Under the pieces are notes generated by a model, which was not told the DNA's origin, searched no databases, and saw nothing but the letters and a program-made list of their open reading frames with translations. A stretch of 64,000 nt of DNA from Mycobacterium europaeum (lineage in GTDB: Bacteria; Actinomycetota; Actinomycetes; Mycobacteriales; Mycobacteriaceae): contig NZ_LQOU01000064.1 of assembly GCF_002102155.1 (NCBI RefSeq), positions 62,001 through 126,000 of the forward strand, written 5' to 3'. Every line of letters starts with the position of its first letter. The first letter of the stretch is position 1. A program made the position numbers and the translations under genes. Below are positions 40,778 to 50,001 of the stretch, piece by piece.

Positions 40778-42186
40778 CGCACCAAAGCCTCCAGCGTCGC
40801 CCGAGCTCCCTTGGTGTGCAACGAATCCAGCGCCCAGCGGTACGCCTCGACGAAGCGTGGCTGGTGGGCCAGATCGCAGAACACCGCAGTGACCTCGATG
40901 AACGCGGTGGGATTCCGGTGCTGTGACCGGGCGATCGGGATGAGCGAATCCGCGAGTTGGTCCACCACCTCGTACGGCCTGCCCCATTCGTCGGTGCCCT
41001 CGGCGTAGCGCGCCCAGCTGGCCACCGCCGCGGCCGCGAGTTGAACCGGCCCGTCGGCGGCCAGGTTGTCGCAGACGACGGGAAACAGCCATTTCGGGAT
41101 GCGGTCCGACGAGTAGGCGCACAGCCGCGCGACGGTGTCGCGCACGGCCGGGTTGGCGAACCGCTCGACCAGCGTGCGGGCGTATTCGTGGAGGTCGATC
41201 CCCGGCACCGGCGGCAGCGTGGGGATGGCCTCGTTGTCGAAGTAGGAGAGCAGGAATTCCGCGAACAGCGGATCGCGCGCCGCCTCGTGGACGAACTGGA
41301 AGCCGCACAGGTGGGCGAAGTAGGCCAGGCACTGATGCCCCGCGTTGAGCAGCCGCAGCTTCATCAGCTCGTACGGGCGCACATCGTCGACCAGCAGCAC
41401 CCCCGCCTGCTCGAGCGGGGGACGGCCATCGGCGAAGTCGTCCTCGATCACCCAGGCGCTGAAGGGTTCGGCCACCACCGGCCATCGGTCGTTGACGCCG
41501 AAGTCGCGCCGCACTTCGGCGGCCATCTCCAAAGTTGTTGCCGGAGTGATGCGGTCGACCATCGAATTGGGGAACCGGGCATGTTCGGCCACCCACTCGG
41601 CCAGCGCGGGATCTCTGCGCTCGGCACTGGCGAGCACGGTGCGCCTGGCGACGTCACCGTTGTTCTCGATGTTGTCGCAGGAGACGACCGTCGACGCGGG
41701 GATCCCGCGATCGCGCCGCCTGGCGAGCGCCTCGGTGATCAACGCGAACGCGGGCCCGTCCGGGTCGCGGTAGCCGCCTTCGGTGATGGTCAGCGAAATG
41801 ATCCGGGTCGATGCCGCGGTGAGTACCTCCAACGCCGATTCCGGGTCGTCCGGGGCGTAGCGGTAGTCCACGATCGACCCGATCACCTGGGCGTCTCGGC
41901 TGCCGTTGGGATTCTCCAAGATCAGTGTGTACAGCCCGTCCTGATCGTTGAGGACGTCGCGCATGGTCCAGTCGGCGGGCATGACGCCCACACCGCAGAT
42001 GCCCCAATCGAGTGCCAGGCCCTGCTGGAGCAGCAGGTTGATGTACGCGGCCTGATGCGCACGGTGGAAATGGCCGGCGCCGATATGAGCGATACCGACG
42101 GTCACGGCGCCCCGGTCATAGTTGGGCGGCTCGATCGGCAGTTTGGAAAGCGACGCATTGTTCAGATCGATCGCGCTAGCCACCAT
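40774..42186 (-). CDS. mannitol dehydrogenase-family polyol oxidoreductase (copy 2)
   Basis: The 470-residue long-chain secondary-alcohol dehydrogenase has an N-terminal Rossmann region (VTVGIAHIGAGHFHRAHQAAY) and a C-terminal helical domain with the catalytic Lys in ELMKLRLLNAGHQCLAYFA (KxRxLNxxH). It oxidises a polyol such as mannitol, arabitol or sorbitol to the ketose with NAD+. GAGGAG lies before the ATG at 42186. It is clearly a paralogue of the gene at 43151-44680, which suggests two polyols or two regiospecificities. It lies between the HAD phosphatase and the PfkB kinase. Confidence 0.88.
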   Translation of the reverse strand: MVASAIDLNNASLSKLPIEPPNYDRGAVTVGIAHIGAGHFHRAHQAAYINLLLQQGLALDWGICGVGVMPADWTMRDVLNDQDGLYTLILENPNGSRDAQVIGSIVDYRYAPDDPESALEVLTAASTRIISLTITEGGYRDPDGPAFALITEALARRRDRGIPASTVVSCDNIENNGDVARRTVLASAERRDPALAEWVAEHARFPNSMVDRITPATTLEMAAEVRRDFGVNDRWPVVAEPFSAWVIEDDFADGRPPLEQAGVLLVDDVRPYELMKLRLLNAGHQCLAYFAHLCGFQFVHEAARDPLFAEFLLSYFDNEAIPTLPPVPGIDLHEYARTLVERFANPAVRDTVARLCAYSSDRIPKWLFPVVCDNLAADGPVQLAAAAVASWARYAEGTDEWGRPYEVVDQLADSLIPIARSQHRNPTAFIEVTAVFCDLAHQPRFVEAYRWALDSLHTKGARATLEALVR

Positions 42187-42296
42187 TGGCCAACTCCTCA
42201 CCGGGCCGCCGCCCGGATCGTTACCGGGCGCGCGGCACCTCTCGACGGTATGACAGCCGCGGGCCGAAGCCCAGCGACAAACGACCAGCCGATGCC

Positions 42297-43154
42297 CTAC
42301 GTGAGTGACGTGCCTGCGGCCGGTACGGCCGACAACAGCAGGACATCGGCAAGAGCGCGCCACGATTCGGTTATCGCGACCGCGCCGGCATCGATCAGAT
42401 CCGCTCGGCGGCAATCCCGTTCGTCAGCCGGCACGAACATCAGGTTGCCCACGGTGGGGTAACCGGCCGCGACCGCGGAACGCACGCCGGCCACCGAGTC
42501 CTCGATGGCCAGCCCTTGTGCTGCCGCGACGCCCATCACCTGACCGGAATGCAGATACACCGCCGGGTCGGGCTTGCTTGTCGGCGACGGCAGTGAATCC
42601 TCCGCGCTGAAGGTCACCGACTCGGCGATCAGCGAGTCGATGCCGGTGGCGGCGAAGCAGGCACGCAGGCGCTTGGTGGCGCTGGAGCTCACGGCCGCCA
42701 GCGCGTAATGCGGTGCGAGGTCGCGCAGCGGTTCGAGCACCTGCGGGTCGGGTGTCAGGGTCACCGCCAGATGTGCGGTGACCCGTTCGCGCTCTTCGCG
42801 CACCCACTGCTCGAGTTCGTCGGCGGACAACGCATTGCCCTTCGCCACGTCACCGGTTGAGGCGCACACCGCTGCGGGGAGGCCGTCGGCCAACGCCTGA
42901 TCGAGCGGCAGTCTGCACTGGACCGCCAGCTCGAGAGCCATGGCGCGGAAGTTCTTCCCGACTGCCCGCTTCCGCAACTCCTCCGAGTCGACCGGAGCGG
43001 TCACGCCGAACCTGGCCAGGAAACGATTCATCACCTCCGTCGACGCTTCGAACGCCGGCCGCTCCGAAGCGAACAGGTTGTCGTCCGCGTCGCACAGCAA
43101 GGTCGTGATCGGCGCCGGGTCGAATGTGCGCACAAAGGTCAGCCCATCGCTCAT
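42297..43154 (-). CDS. HAD-superfamily hydrolase (sugar phosphatase-like)
   Basis: The 285-residue HAD hydrolase has motif I as LLCDADDNLFASERPAF (D-x-D-D-N, where the usual pattern is DxDGT), motif II in LAAVSSSATKRL, the motif III Lys in TSKPDPAVYL and motif IV as LAIEDSVAGVRSAVAAG. This resembles beta-phosphoglucomutase or sugar-phosphate phosphatase subfamilies. The start overlaps the upstream polyol dehydrogenase stop by 4 nt. It could dephosphorylate a sugar or polyol phosphate in the same pathway. The substrate is unknown; the DDN form of motif I is worth noting. Confidence 0.82.
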   Translation of the reverse strand: MSDGLTFVRTFDPAPITTLLCDADDNLFASERPAFEASTEVMNRFLARFGVTAPVDSEELRKRAVGKNFRAMALELAVQCRLPLDQALADGLPAAVCASTGDVAKGNALSADELEQWVREERERVTAHLAVTLTPDPQVLEPLRDLAPHYALAAVSSSATKRLRACFAATGIDSLIAESVTFSAEDSLPSPTSKPDPAVYLHSGQVMGVAAAQGLAIEDSVAGVRSAVAAGYPTVGNLMFVPADERDCRRADLIDAGAVAITESWRALADVLLLSAVPAAGTSLT

Positions 43155-44680
43155 CGTGACACCAACTCCCGCTCGTCGTTGCGCATCCCGTCAAGCAGCG
43201 TGGGCACCACACCGCACGTGTCGATACGCCTGATCATGTCGCCAAGGCGCTCCGCAAACCCGGGAACCGCGCGAAGCTCCGCGAACATCGCGTGCCGCAG
43301 CAGCGGATCCGCATTGTCGCCTGCCATGTTGGCCAACGTGGCCACCGGTATCGCCTGTGAGTCTTCCAGACGGAGCTTGCGCCCCTGCAGGTCGTGGCCG
43401 CGCATGTAGCGGGCCCACCCGGCAACGGCCAACATCAGCAGCGTGTGCGGCCTGCCCCGCGCGATCGCATCCTGCAGGGACGGCAACACAAACGACGTTA
43501 TCTTGCTCGTTCCCCGCCTGGCCAGCCGCGACAACTGGTCACTCATCTGAGGATTGCCGAGCCGATCGAGCAAACTGGCCCGGTATTGGGGTGTGTTCAT
43601 CCCCGGGACCGGGGGCAGCAGCGGCTGAATCTCGTCGCGCAGCAGCCTCTCGACGTAGTCGAATATCACGCGGTCCTGCATCGCCTCGTCGGTGCGCCGG
43701 TAGCCGGCCAATATGGCCAAACACGCGAGCGCGATGTGGGTTCCGTTGAGAAGGCGGGTCTTGATCAGCTTGTGGTCGGAGACATCGGAGACGAATTCGG
43801 CTCCGACCTCCTCGAGCGGAGGGCGCCCGTTGCTGAAGGAATCCTCGATCACCCATTGGCTGTACGGCTCGGTCACGACCGGACATTTGTCGGCCACGCC
43901 GAACGTCTGCTCCACGAATTCGCGCTCCGACGCCGAAGTCTGCGGGGTGATGCGGTCGACCATGGTCGACGGGAACGCGACATGCTTTTCGATCCAGCGG
44001 GCGAGCCCGGAGTCCTTCAAGGCGGCGAACGACACCAGCGCGGTTCTCGCCGGGCGGGTGTCGCCGGGAATGTTGTCGCAGCAGAGCACGGTGAACGGCG
44101 CCACGCCCGCGCGGCGGCGCCGGTCGAGAGCTTCGGCCAGATATCCCCACGCGGTGGCATACCCTCCGGAGGCGCCATGAGACGCGACGAGGTCAGCGCG
44201 GATGTCGGGGTGGTTGGCATCGAACTCGTCGGTGACCGGATCGAGGAAGTATCCGTTGTCGGTGATGGTCAGGCTGACGATACGGGTCTGGGGGTCCGCC
44301 AGGGCGGCGCGCACCGCCGCGCCATCATTCGGTGCGTAATGCACGGAGCCGATCGAGCCGACCACGCGGGCGGTCTGGCGGTCGTGGCCGCGCTGTACCA
44401 CGGTGTAGAGCCCGTCCTGCGCCGACAGCAAGTCTTTGGCGGTCGGGGAGTGCAGGCTGACGCCGGTAACCCCCCAACGATCCGAAATGCCCGAGCGGGC
44501 AAGGTCATCGAAGTAGACGGCCTGATGTGCGCGGTGGAAATTGCCCGCGCCGATGTGGACGACACCACGCTGGAGGGCCGATCTCTCGTAGGTGGGTACC
44601 GCGATTCGCCGGGAGTGCAGTCGAAGGGTGGCATTGCTGAGGGGGACGCCACATTCTGGACGCCAGGACGGTATGGGCAT
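43151..44680 (-). CDS. mannitol dehydrogenase-family polyol oxidoreductase (copy 1)
   Basis: The 509-residue polyol dehydrogenase has a Rossmann start (GVVHIGAGNFHRAHQAVYFDDL), TITDNGYFLDP and the catalytic motif LIKTRLLNGTHIALACLAIL (KxRxLNxxH). This is the size and layout of the canonical mannitol 2-dehydrogenase, more so than the second copy. It is the first gene of the minus-strand operon with the HAD phosphatase, the paralogue and the PfkB kinase. A 28-bp inverted-repeat operator candidate lies 49 bp upstream. The actual polyol is not deducible. No transporter gene is present in the cluster. Confidence 0.88.
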   Translation of the reverse strand: MPIPSWRPECGVPLSNATLRLHSRRIAVPTYERSALQRGVVHIGAGNFHRAHQAVYFDDLARSGISDRWGVTGVSLHSPTAKDLLSAQDGLYTVVQRGHDRQTARVVGSIGSVHYAPNDGAAVRAALADPQTRIVSLTITDNGYFLDPVTDEFDANHPDIRADLVASHGASGGYATAWGYLAEALDRRRRAGVAPFTVLCCDNIPGDTRPARTALVSFAALKDSGLARWIEKHVAFPSTMVDRITPQTSASEREFVEQTFGVADKCPVVTEPYSQWVIEDSFSNGRPPLEEVGAEFVSDVSDHKLIKTRLLNGTHIALACLAILAGYRRTDEAMQDRVIFDYVERLLRDEIQPLLPPVPGMNTPQYRASLLDRLGNPQMSDQLSRLARRGTSKITSFVLPSLQDAIARGRPHTLLMLAVAGWARYMRGHDLQGRKLRLEDSQAIPVATLANMAGDNADPLLRHAMFAELRAVPGFAERLGDMIRRIDTCGVVPTLLDGMRNDERELVSR

Positions 44681-44728
44681 CCGTCTTCGGTGCCCGGCCC
44701 GTCGGTGTGTCTAACCCCTTCGTGGTCG

Positions 44729-44756
44729 ATGTCACAAAGATTTACGTTTGAGACAT
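44729..44756. promoter_or_regulatory. inverted repeat upstream of the polyol operon, candidate operator
   Basis: Arms ATGTCACAAA and TTTGAGACAT (9 of 10 complementary) are separated by 8 nt. It lies 48 bp before the first polyol dehydrogenase gene and about 50 bp before ligD. It has the form of a DeoR, LacI or GntR-type operator. Confidence 0.5.
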
Positions 44757-44794
44757 AATCAGCGGTGGTAATGAATCGGCCCTGATCAAACGCG

Positions 44795-44800
44795 TAAGTT
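44795..44800 (+). promoter_or_regulatory. -10 element TAAGTT of ligD (leaderless)
   Basis: TAAGTT lies 7 nt before the ATG at 44808, which supports that ATG rather than the TTG at 44799. Confidence 0.5.
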
Positions 44801-44807
44801 GACTCTC

Positions 44808-47078
44808 ATGGCACCGCGGGTGAAGCTGACCAACGCCGACAAGGTGCTCTATCCCGCCAGCGGGACCACGAAGCGCGACGTCTTCGATTACTACACCCGG
44901 ATCGCCGAGGTGATGATTCCCCACATCGCGGGGCGCCCGGCCACCCGCAAACGCTGGCCGAACGGCGTCGAGCAGGACGCCTTCTTCGAAAAGCAGCTGG
45001 CCGCCTCGGCCCCCGACTGGTTGCCGCGCGCCAGCGTCACCCACCGGTCCGGGACCACGACCTACCCGATCATCGATACCCCCGAGGCGCTGGCCTGGAT
45101 CGCGCAGCAGGCCGCGCTGGAAGTGCACGTGCCGCAGTGGCGGTTCGTCGCCCAGTGGACGCGGAGCAAGGCCGAGGAACTCAAGCCCGGCCCGGCGACC
45201 CGATTGGTCTTCGACCTCGACCCCGGTGAAGGCGTGACCATGGCCCAGCTGGCCGAGGTGGCCCATGCCGTGCGCGAGCTGATCGGCGGGATCGGGCTGA
45301 CCCTGTTCCCGCTCACCAGCGGCAGCAAGGGCCTGCACCTCTACGCGCCGCTGGCGGAACCGGTGAGCAGCAAGGGCGCGACCGTGTTGGCGAAACGGGT
45401 TGCCCAGCAACTGGAAACGTCGATGCCCAAGCTGGTCACCTCGACCATGACCCGCAGCCTGCGGGCGGGCAAGATTTTTCTCGACTGGAGCCAGAACAAC
45501 GGATCCAAAACGACCGTCGCACCGTATTCCCTGCGTGGACGCGAACACCCGACGGTCGCCGCGCCGCGCACCTGGGCGGAGATCGACGACCCGGCGTCGC
45601 TGCGCCAACTGCGCTACGACGAGGTGCTGGCCCGGGTGGCGCGCGACGGTGACCTGCTGGCGGCGCTGGACAACGACGTCGCCGCCCCGGACCGGCTGAC
45701 CAAGTACCGCAGCATGCGGGACGCGTCGAAGACTCCGGAACCGGTGCCCCGGACGAAACCTGAGTCCGGCCAAGGCAATACGTTCGTCATCCAGGAGCAC
45801 CACGCCCGCCGGCTGCACTACGACTTCCGGCTGGAGCGCGACGGCGTGCTGGTGTCGTGGGCGGTGCCGAAGAACCTGCCCGAAACCACGTCGGTGAACC
45901 ACCTGGCGGTCCACACCGAGGACCATCCGCTGGAATACGCCACCTTCGAAGGCAGCATCCCCAAGGGCGAATACGGGGCCGGGAAGGTGGTCATCTGGGA
46001 CTCCGGCACCTATGAGGCGGAGAAGTTCGATCAGTCCGCCGAAAAAGGGGAGGTCATCGTCAATCTGCGCGGCAGCAAGGTCTCCGGCCGCTACGCCCTG
46101 ATCCAAACCAAGGGTGACCAGTGGCTGGCGCACCGGATGAAGGACCAGAAGGTCTTCGACTTCGACGCAATAGCGCCCATGCTCGCCTCCCACGGCTCGG
46201 TCGCCGGCTGCAAGGCGAGCCAGTGGGCGTTCGAAGGCAAGTGGGACGGCTACCGGCTGCTGGTCGAGATCGACCACGGAAGCCTGCGGGTACGGTCGCG
46301 GCGAGGCCGGGAGGTCACCGACGAATACCCCCAATTGCGCGCTCTGACCGCCGATCTCGCCGACCATCACGTGGTGCTCGACGGGGAGGCGGTCGTCCTG
46401 GACGACTCCGGGGTGCCGAGCTTTCATGCGATGCAGAACCGGGGCCGCGGCAGCCGCGTCCAGTTCTGGGCGTTCGACCTGCTGTATCTCGACGGCCGTT
46501 CGCTGCTGCGGGCCCGCTACCAGGACCGCCGAAAACTGTTGGAAACGTTGGCCAGTGGCGGCGGCCTCATCGTCCCCGAGCTGCTGCCCGGCGACGGGAA
46601 ACAGGCGCTGGAGCACTCACTCGAGCACGGCTGGGAGGGCGTGGTCGCCAAGAGACGCGACTCCACCTATCAGCCCGGCCGACGCTCGGCGTCCTGGATC
46701 AAGGACAAGCATTGGAACACCCAGGAAGTCGTCATCGGTGGCTGGAAGGCCGGCGAGGGCGGGCGCAGCAGCGGCATCGGCTCGCTGCTGATGGGCATTC
46801 CGGTCGACGGTGGCCTGCACTTCGCCGGGCGCGTCGGCACCGGGTTCACCGAACGTGACCTGGCGAACCTGAAGAAGACGCTGGCACCGCTGCACACCGA
46901 CCGGTCTCCCTTCACCCCGCCGCTTCCGCGCACCGAGGCCAGGGGCGTGACGTACGTCGAGCCGGTGCTCGTGGGCGAAGTGCGGTACAGCGAATGGACC
47001 CCGGATGACCGGTTGCGCCAATCGAGTTGGCGTGGGCTGCGGCCGGACAAGGAACCGAGCGAGGTGGTGCGCGAATGA
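44808..47078 (+). CDS. ligD: multifunctional NHEJ DNA ligase LigD (Pol-PE-Lig)
   Basis: The 756-residue protein has domains in the mycobacterial order: primase-polymerase (about 1-290; FDLDPGEG with the metal-binding Asp pair and SGSKGLHLY), 3'-phosphoesterase (about 310-450; IQEHHARRLHYDFRLE, DHPLEYATFEGSIPKGEYG), and ATP-dependent ligase (about 455-756; adenylated Lys K478 in FEGKWDGYR). It fills, trims and seals double-strand breaks bound by Ku. The closing RPDKEPSEVVRE is very close to the M. tuberculosis protein. A leaderless -10 sets the start. The stop overlaps the downstream FAH-MBL gene (ATGA). Confidence 0.96.
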   Translation: MAPRVKLTNADKVLYPASGTTKRDVFDYYTRIAEVMIPHIAGRPATRKRWPNGVEQDAFFEKQLAASAPDWLPRASVTHRSGTTTYPIIDTPEALAWIAQQAALEVHVPQWRFVAQWTRSKAEELKPGPATRLVFDLDPGEGVTMAQLAEVAHAVRELIGGIGLTLFPLTSGSKGLHLYAPLAEPVSSKGATVLAKRVAQQLETSMPKLVTSTMTRSLRAGKIFLDWSQNNGSKTTVAPYSLRGREHPTVAAPRTWAEIDDPASLRQLRYDEVLARVARDGDLLAALDNDVAAPDRLTKYRSMRDASKTPEPVPRTKPESGQGNTFVIQEHHARRLHYDFRLERDGVLVSWAVPKNLPETTSVNHLAVHTEDHPLEYATFEGSIPKGEYGAGKVVIWDSGTYEAEKFDQSAEKGEVIVNLRGSKVSGRYALIQTKGDQWLAHRMKDQKVFDFDAIAPMLASHGSVAGCKASQWAFEGKWDGYRLLVEIDHGSLRVRSRRGREVTDEYPQLRALTADLADHHVVLDGEAVVLDDSGVPSFHAMQNRGRGSRVQFWAFDLLYLDGRSLLRARYQDRRKLLETLASGGGLIVPELLPGDGKQALEHSLEHGWEGVVAKRRDSTYQPGRRSASWIKDKHWNTQEVVIGGWKAGEGGRSSGIGSLLMGIPVDGGLHFAGRVGTGFTERDLANLKKTLAPLHTDRSPFTPPLPRTEARGVTYVEPVLVGEVRYSEWTPDDRLRQSSWRGLRPDKEPSEVVRE

Positions 47079-49012
47079 AATGGGTGACCTACCTTGACGC
47101 GGACGGCGAACGCACCGGCGTGCTCGCCGGCGACGTCATCCACCCGATGCCCGCGGGCGTGACGCTGCTCGACCTCATCGGGCGCGGCGCCGACGGATTG
47201 CGTGCGGCCGGCGAGGAGGCGCTGCGCGCCCCCGTCGCCACAGTGCCCGTGGCCGCGGTGCGGCTCCTGGCGCCGATCCCGCGTCCGCCGTCCATCCGCG
47301 ACTCGCTGTGCTTCCTGGATCACATGCGCAACTGCCAGGCCGCGCTGGGCGCCGGGCGGACGCTCGCCGACACCTGGTATCGGATACCGGCGTTCTATTT
47401 CGCTTGCCCCGCAACGGTTTTAGGCCCCTACGACGACGCCCCCGCCGCCCCTGGAAGCGCTTGGCAGGACTTCGAATTGGAGATCGCCGCGATCATCGGC
47501 ACCGGCGGGCGGGACCTGACGGTCGACGAAGCCGAGCGCGCCATCATCGGCTACACCATCTTCAATGACTGGTCCGCGCGCGACCTGCAGCAATTGGAGA
47601 GCCAACTGGGCATCGGGCAGGGCAAGGGCAAGGACGGCGGCGTGACCCTGGGCCCCTACCTGGTGACGCCCGACGAGCTCGAGCCGTACCGGCGGGGCGG
47701 CAGGCTGGACCTGCGGGTGACCGCCCTGGTCAACGACGCCGTCATCGGCACGGGGTCGACCGCCCAAATGGACTGGACCTTCGGCGAAGTCATCTCCTAC
47801 GCCTCCCGGGGCGTGACGCTCGCCCCGGGCGACGTCATCGGCTCCGGAACGGTGCCGACCTGCACGCTCGTCGAGCACCTCAACCCGACGGCGCTGGACT
47901 CTTTCCCCGGCTGGCTGCACGACGGCGACGTCGTCACGCTCCAGGTCCAGGGGCTCGGGGAGACCCGACAGACCGTGCGCGCCAGCCGCGCGCCGCACCC
48001 GTTGGCCGTCCGGCGCAACCCGGACGCCCCGCCCGCCCCACCGCGGGTGAACCGGGCGGCCGCCAAGGTGCCCTACACCCGCGGTCTGCACGAGGTCGCC
48101 GACCGGGTGTGGGCCTGGACCCTGCCGGACGGCGGCTACGGGTGGAGCAACGCCGGGCTGGTCGCCGGCGACGGGGCGTCCCTGCTCGTCGACACCCTGT
48201 TCGACCTGGCGTTGACCCGCGAAATGCTCAGCACGATGCGGAACATCACCGCCGCGGCACCCATCACCGACGCGTTGATCACCCACTCCAACGGCGATCA
48301 CACCCACGGCAACCAGCTGCTCGATCCCTCCGTCCGGATCATCGCCGCGCGGGGCACGGCCGACGAGATCGCGCACGGGATGGCACCCGAGATGCTGGCG
48401 ATGGCGCAGACCGCGAACCTGGGCCCCGTCGCGACCCCCTACACCCGGGACCGCTTCGGGCACTTCGACTTCAGCGGCATCACGGTGCGCAACGCGGATC
48501 AGACGTTCGACCGCGAGCTGACCATCGAGGTCGGTGGGCGGCGCATCGACCTGCTGAACTTGGGTCCGGCGCACACCGCCGCGGATTCGGTGGTGCTTGT
48601 GCCCGACGCCGGTGTGCTGTTCGCCGGCGACCTGCTGTTCATCGGCTGCACCCCCATCGTGTGGGCCGGCCCGATCGCCAACTGGATCGCGGCGTGCGAC
48701 GCGATGATCGCGCTGGACGCGCCGACGGTGGTACCCGGCCACGGCCCCGTCACCGACCCGGACGGAATCCGCGCTGTGCGCGGCTATCTCGCGGACGTCT
48801 CCGAACAAGCCGAGGCCGCCTACCGCCGCGGGCTGTCGTGGTCCGAGGCGGCCGACACCATCGACCTCGGTGAGTACGCGAGCTGGCTGGACGCCGAGCG
48901 CGTCGTCGTCAACGTCTATCAGCGGTACCGCGAACTCGACCCGGAGACCCCGCAGCTGGAGGCGATGGCCCTGCTGGTGATGCAGGCCGAGTGGCTGGCC
49001 AGGCGCGGCTAG
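47075..49012 (+). CDS. fusion of fumarylacetoacetate hydrolase-like and metallo-beta-lactamase-like domains (Rv0939-like)
   Basis: The 645-residue protein has an FAH-superfamily domain at about 1-320 (FYFACPATVLGPYDD, DFELEIAAIIGTGG, AIIGYTIFNDWSARDLQ, GPYLVTP, VISYASRGVTLAPGDVIGSGT) and an MBL-fold domain at about 345-600 (ITHSNGDHTHGNQLL, LNLGPAHTAADSVV, LLFIGCTP, PGHGPVTDPDG). FAH enzymes cleave or isomerise acylpyruvate-type acids; MBL domains hydrolyse esters or thioesters. In the MBL motif the first His of HxHxDH is replaced (HSNGDH), seen in some lactonase-like relatives. It is coupled to ligD but need not be functionally linked. It corresponds to Rv0939. Confidence 0.85.
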   Translation: MKWVTYLDADGERTGVLAGDVIHPMPAGVTLLDLIGRGADGLRAAGEEALRAPVATVPVAAVRLLAPIPRPPSIRDSLCFLDHMRNCQAALGAGRTLADTWYRIPAFYFACPATVLGPYDDAPAAPGSAWQDFELEIAAIIGTGGRDLTVDEAERAIIGYTIFNDWSARDLQQLESQLGIGQGKGKDGGVTLGPYLVTPDELEPYRRGGRLDLRVTALVNDAVIGTGSTAQMDWTFGEVISYASRGVTLAPGDVIGSGTVPTCTLVEHLNPTALDSFPGWLHDGDVVTLQVQGLGETRQTVRASRAPHPLAVRRNPDAPPAPPRVNRAAAKVPYTRGLHEVADRVWAWTLPDGGYGWSNAGLVAGDGASLLVDTLFDLALTREMLSTMRNITAAAPITDALITHSNGDHTHGNQLLDPSVRIIAARGTADEIAHGMAPEMLAMAQTANLGPVATPYTRDRFGHFDFSGITVRNADQTFDRELTIEVGGRRIDLLNLGPAHTAADSVVLVPDAGVLFAGDLLFIGCTPIVWAGPIANWIAACDAMIALDAPTVVPGHGPVTDPDGIRAVRGYLADVSEQAEAAYRRGLSWSEAADTIDLGEYASWLDAERVVVNVYQRYRELDPETPQLEAMALLVMQAEWLARRG

Positions 49013-49926
49013 AGCCGCACCGCCCGGACGAATTTGATCGTGGCAGCCGGGACCTGCTCCGCGGCGGGCCCCAACTCCGGCAGCCCGGCGGCGGAGAACA
49101 GGTCGGTGAGCCGGGATTCGGTTGTTTCCCAACCGTTTTCGTGCAGGTGCGCGGCGACGTCGGTGTGCTCGCCGGGATACGACAAGCTGGTCAGGTCCAT
49201 GTCGAGTCCCTGCTGTCGCCAACCCTCGGTCGCGAGCCGGGCCTGCTCGCGGGCCGCCGGCGACGTGCCGGTCACCGTGCCGTAGTCGGCGGCGAACCGG
49301 CTGCCCTCGGCCGACAGCGGGATGATGGAGTCCAGCAGCCGCACCTCGGCCTCCGGCGGGAGCCATCCGATCAGCACGCCCTCGGCCAGCCATGCCGTGG
49401 GGTGGGCCGGATCGAAGCCCGCCTCCTGGAGCGCCGCCGGCCAGTCATCGCGCAGATCGACGCCGACCTCGCGGAGCTTGGCGGTGGGCGCCGCCCCGAT
49501 CTCCGACATCGTCGCCGCCTTGAACGCGATGACCTCGGGCTGGTCGATTTCGTACACGATCGTCCCGATCGGCCAGCGCAGCCGGTAGGCGCGTGAATCC
49601 AGCCCCGAGGCCACGATCACCACCTGGAGCAGCCCCGCCTGCCCGGCCGCGGCGAAATAGTCGTCGAAATACCGCGCGCGGGCGGCGAACGTGTCGACCA
49701 TCCGGGGGAACCCGACGCTCCGCTCGAGGTCGTCGGGATCGAGCTCGCCACTGGCCAGCCTGGTGAACACGTCCAAGCCCACGGCGCGCACCAGCGGTTC
49801 GGCGAAGTCGTCCGTGATGACCGGCTGCGGACGCTTGCTTGCGGCGGCCCGGGCAGCGGCGACCATGGTGGCCGTCGCCCCCACGCTGTTGGCCAGGTCC
49901 CAGCTGTCACCTTCGGTTCGTGCCAT
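49009..49926 (-). CDS. class I SAM-dependent methyltransferase (TIGR00027 family)
   Basis: The 305-residue protein is of the mycobacterial leucine carboxyl methyltransferase-like family. Typical blocks are MARTEGDSWDLANSVGATATM, VVIVASGLDSRAYRLRWP (the E/DxGxxxxR SAM motif, here as VASGLDSR), VYEIDQPEV and WLAEGVLIGWLP. The ATG at 49926 is preceded by GGAGAA. M. tuberculosis has many paralogues and their substrates are mostly unknown. It converges with the FAH-MBL gene with a 4-nt stop overlap. Confidence 0.9.
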   Translation of the reverse strand: MARTEGDSWDLANSVGATATMVAAARAAASKRPQPVITDDFAEPLVRAVGLDVFTRLASGELDPDDLERSVGFPRMVDTFAARARYFDDYFAAAGQAGLLQVVIVASGLDSRAYRLRWPIGTIVYEIDQPEVIAFKAATMSEIGAAPTAKLREVGVDLRDDWPAALQEAGFDPAHPTAWLAEGVLIGWLPPEAEVRLLDSIIPLSAEGSRFAADYGTVTGTSPAAREQARLATEGWRQQGLDMDLTSLSYPGEHTDVAAHLHENGWETTESRLTDLFSAAGLPELGPAAEQVPAATIKFVRAVRL

Positions 49927-49988
49927 GGCTTCTCCTTCGATGTGGTGGCCAAACCACGGTATGCCCCGTCGGTGAAATCCGCGTCGCC

Positions 49989-49994
49989 TACCGT
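49989..49994 (+). promoter_or_regulatory. -10 element TACCGT of the enoyl-CoA hydratase gene (leaderless)
   Basis: TACCGT lies 7 nt before the ATG at 50002 and favours that start over the in-frame ATG at 49942. Confidence 0.4.
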
Positions 49995-50001
49995 TTCTGC
50001 C

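Noticed and set aside
44742..46616. Long minus-strand open frame antisense to ligD (624 codons)
   Set aside because: LigD has unambiguous motifs through this region; the antisense frame is Arg/Gly/Val/His-rich and matches no family.
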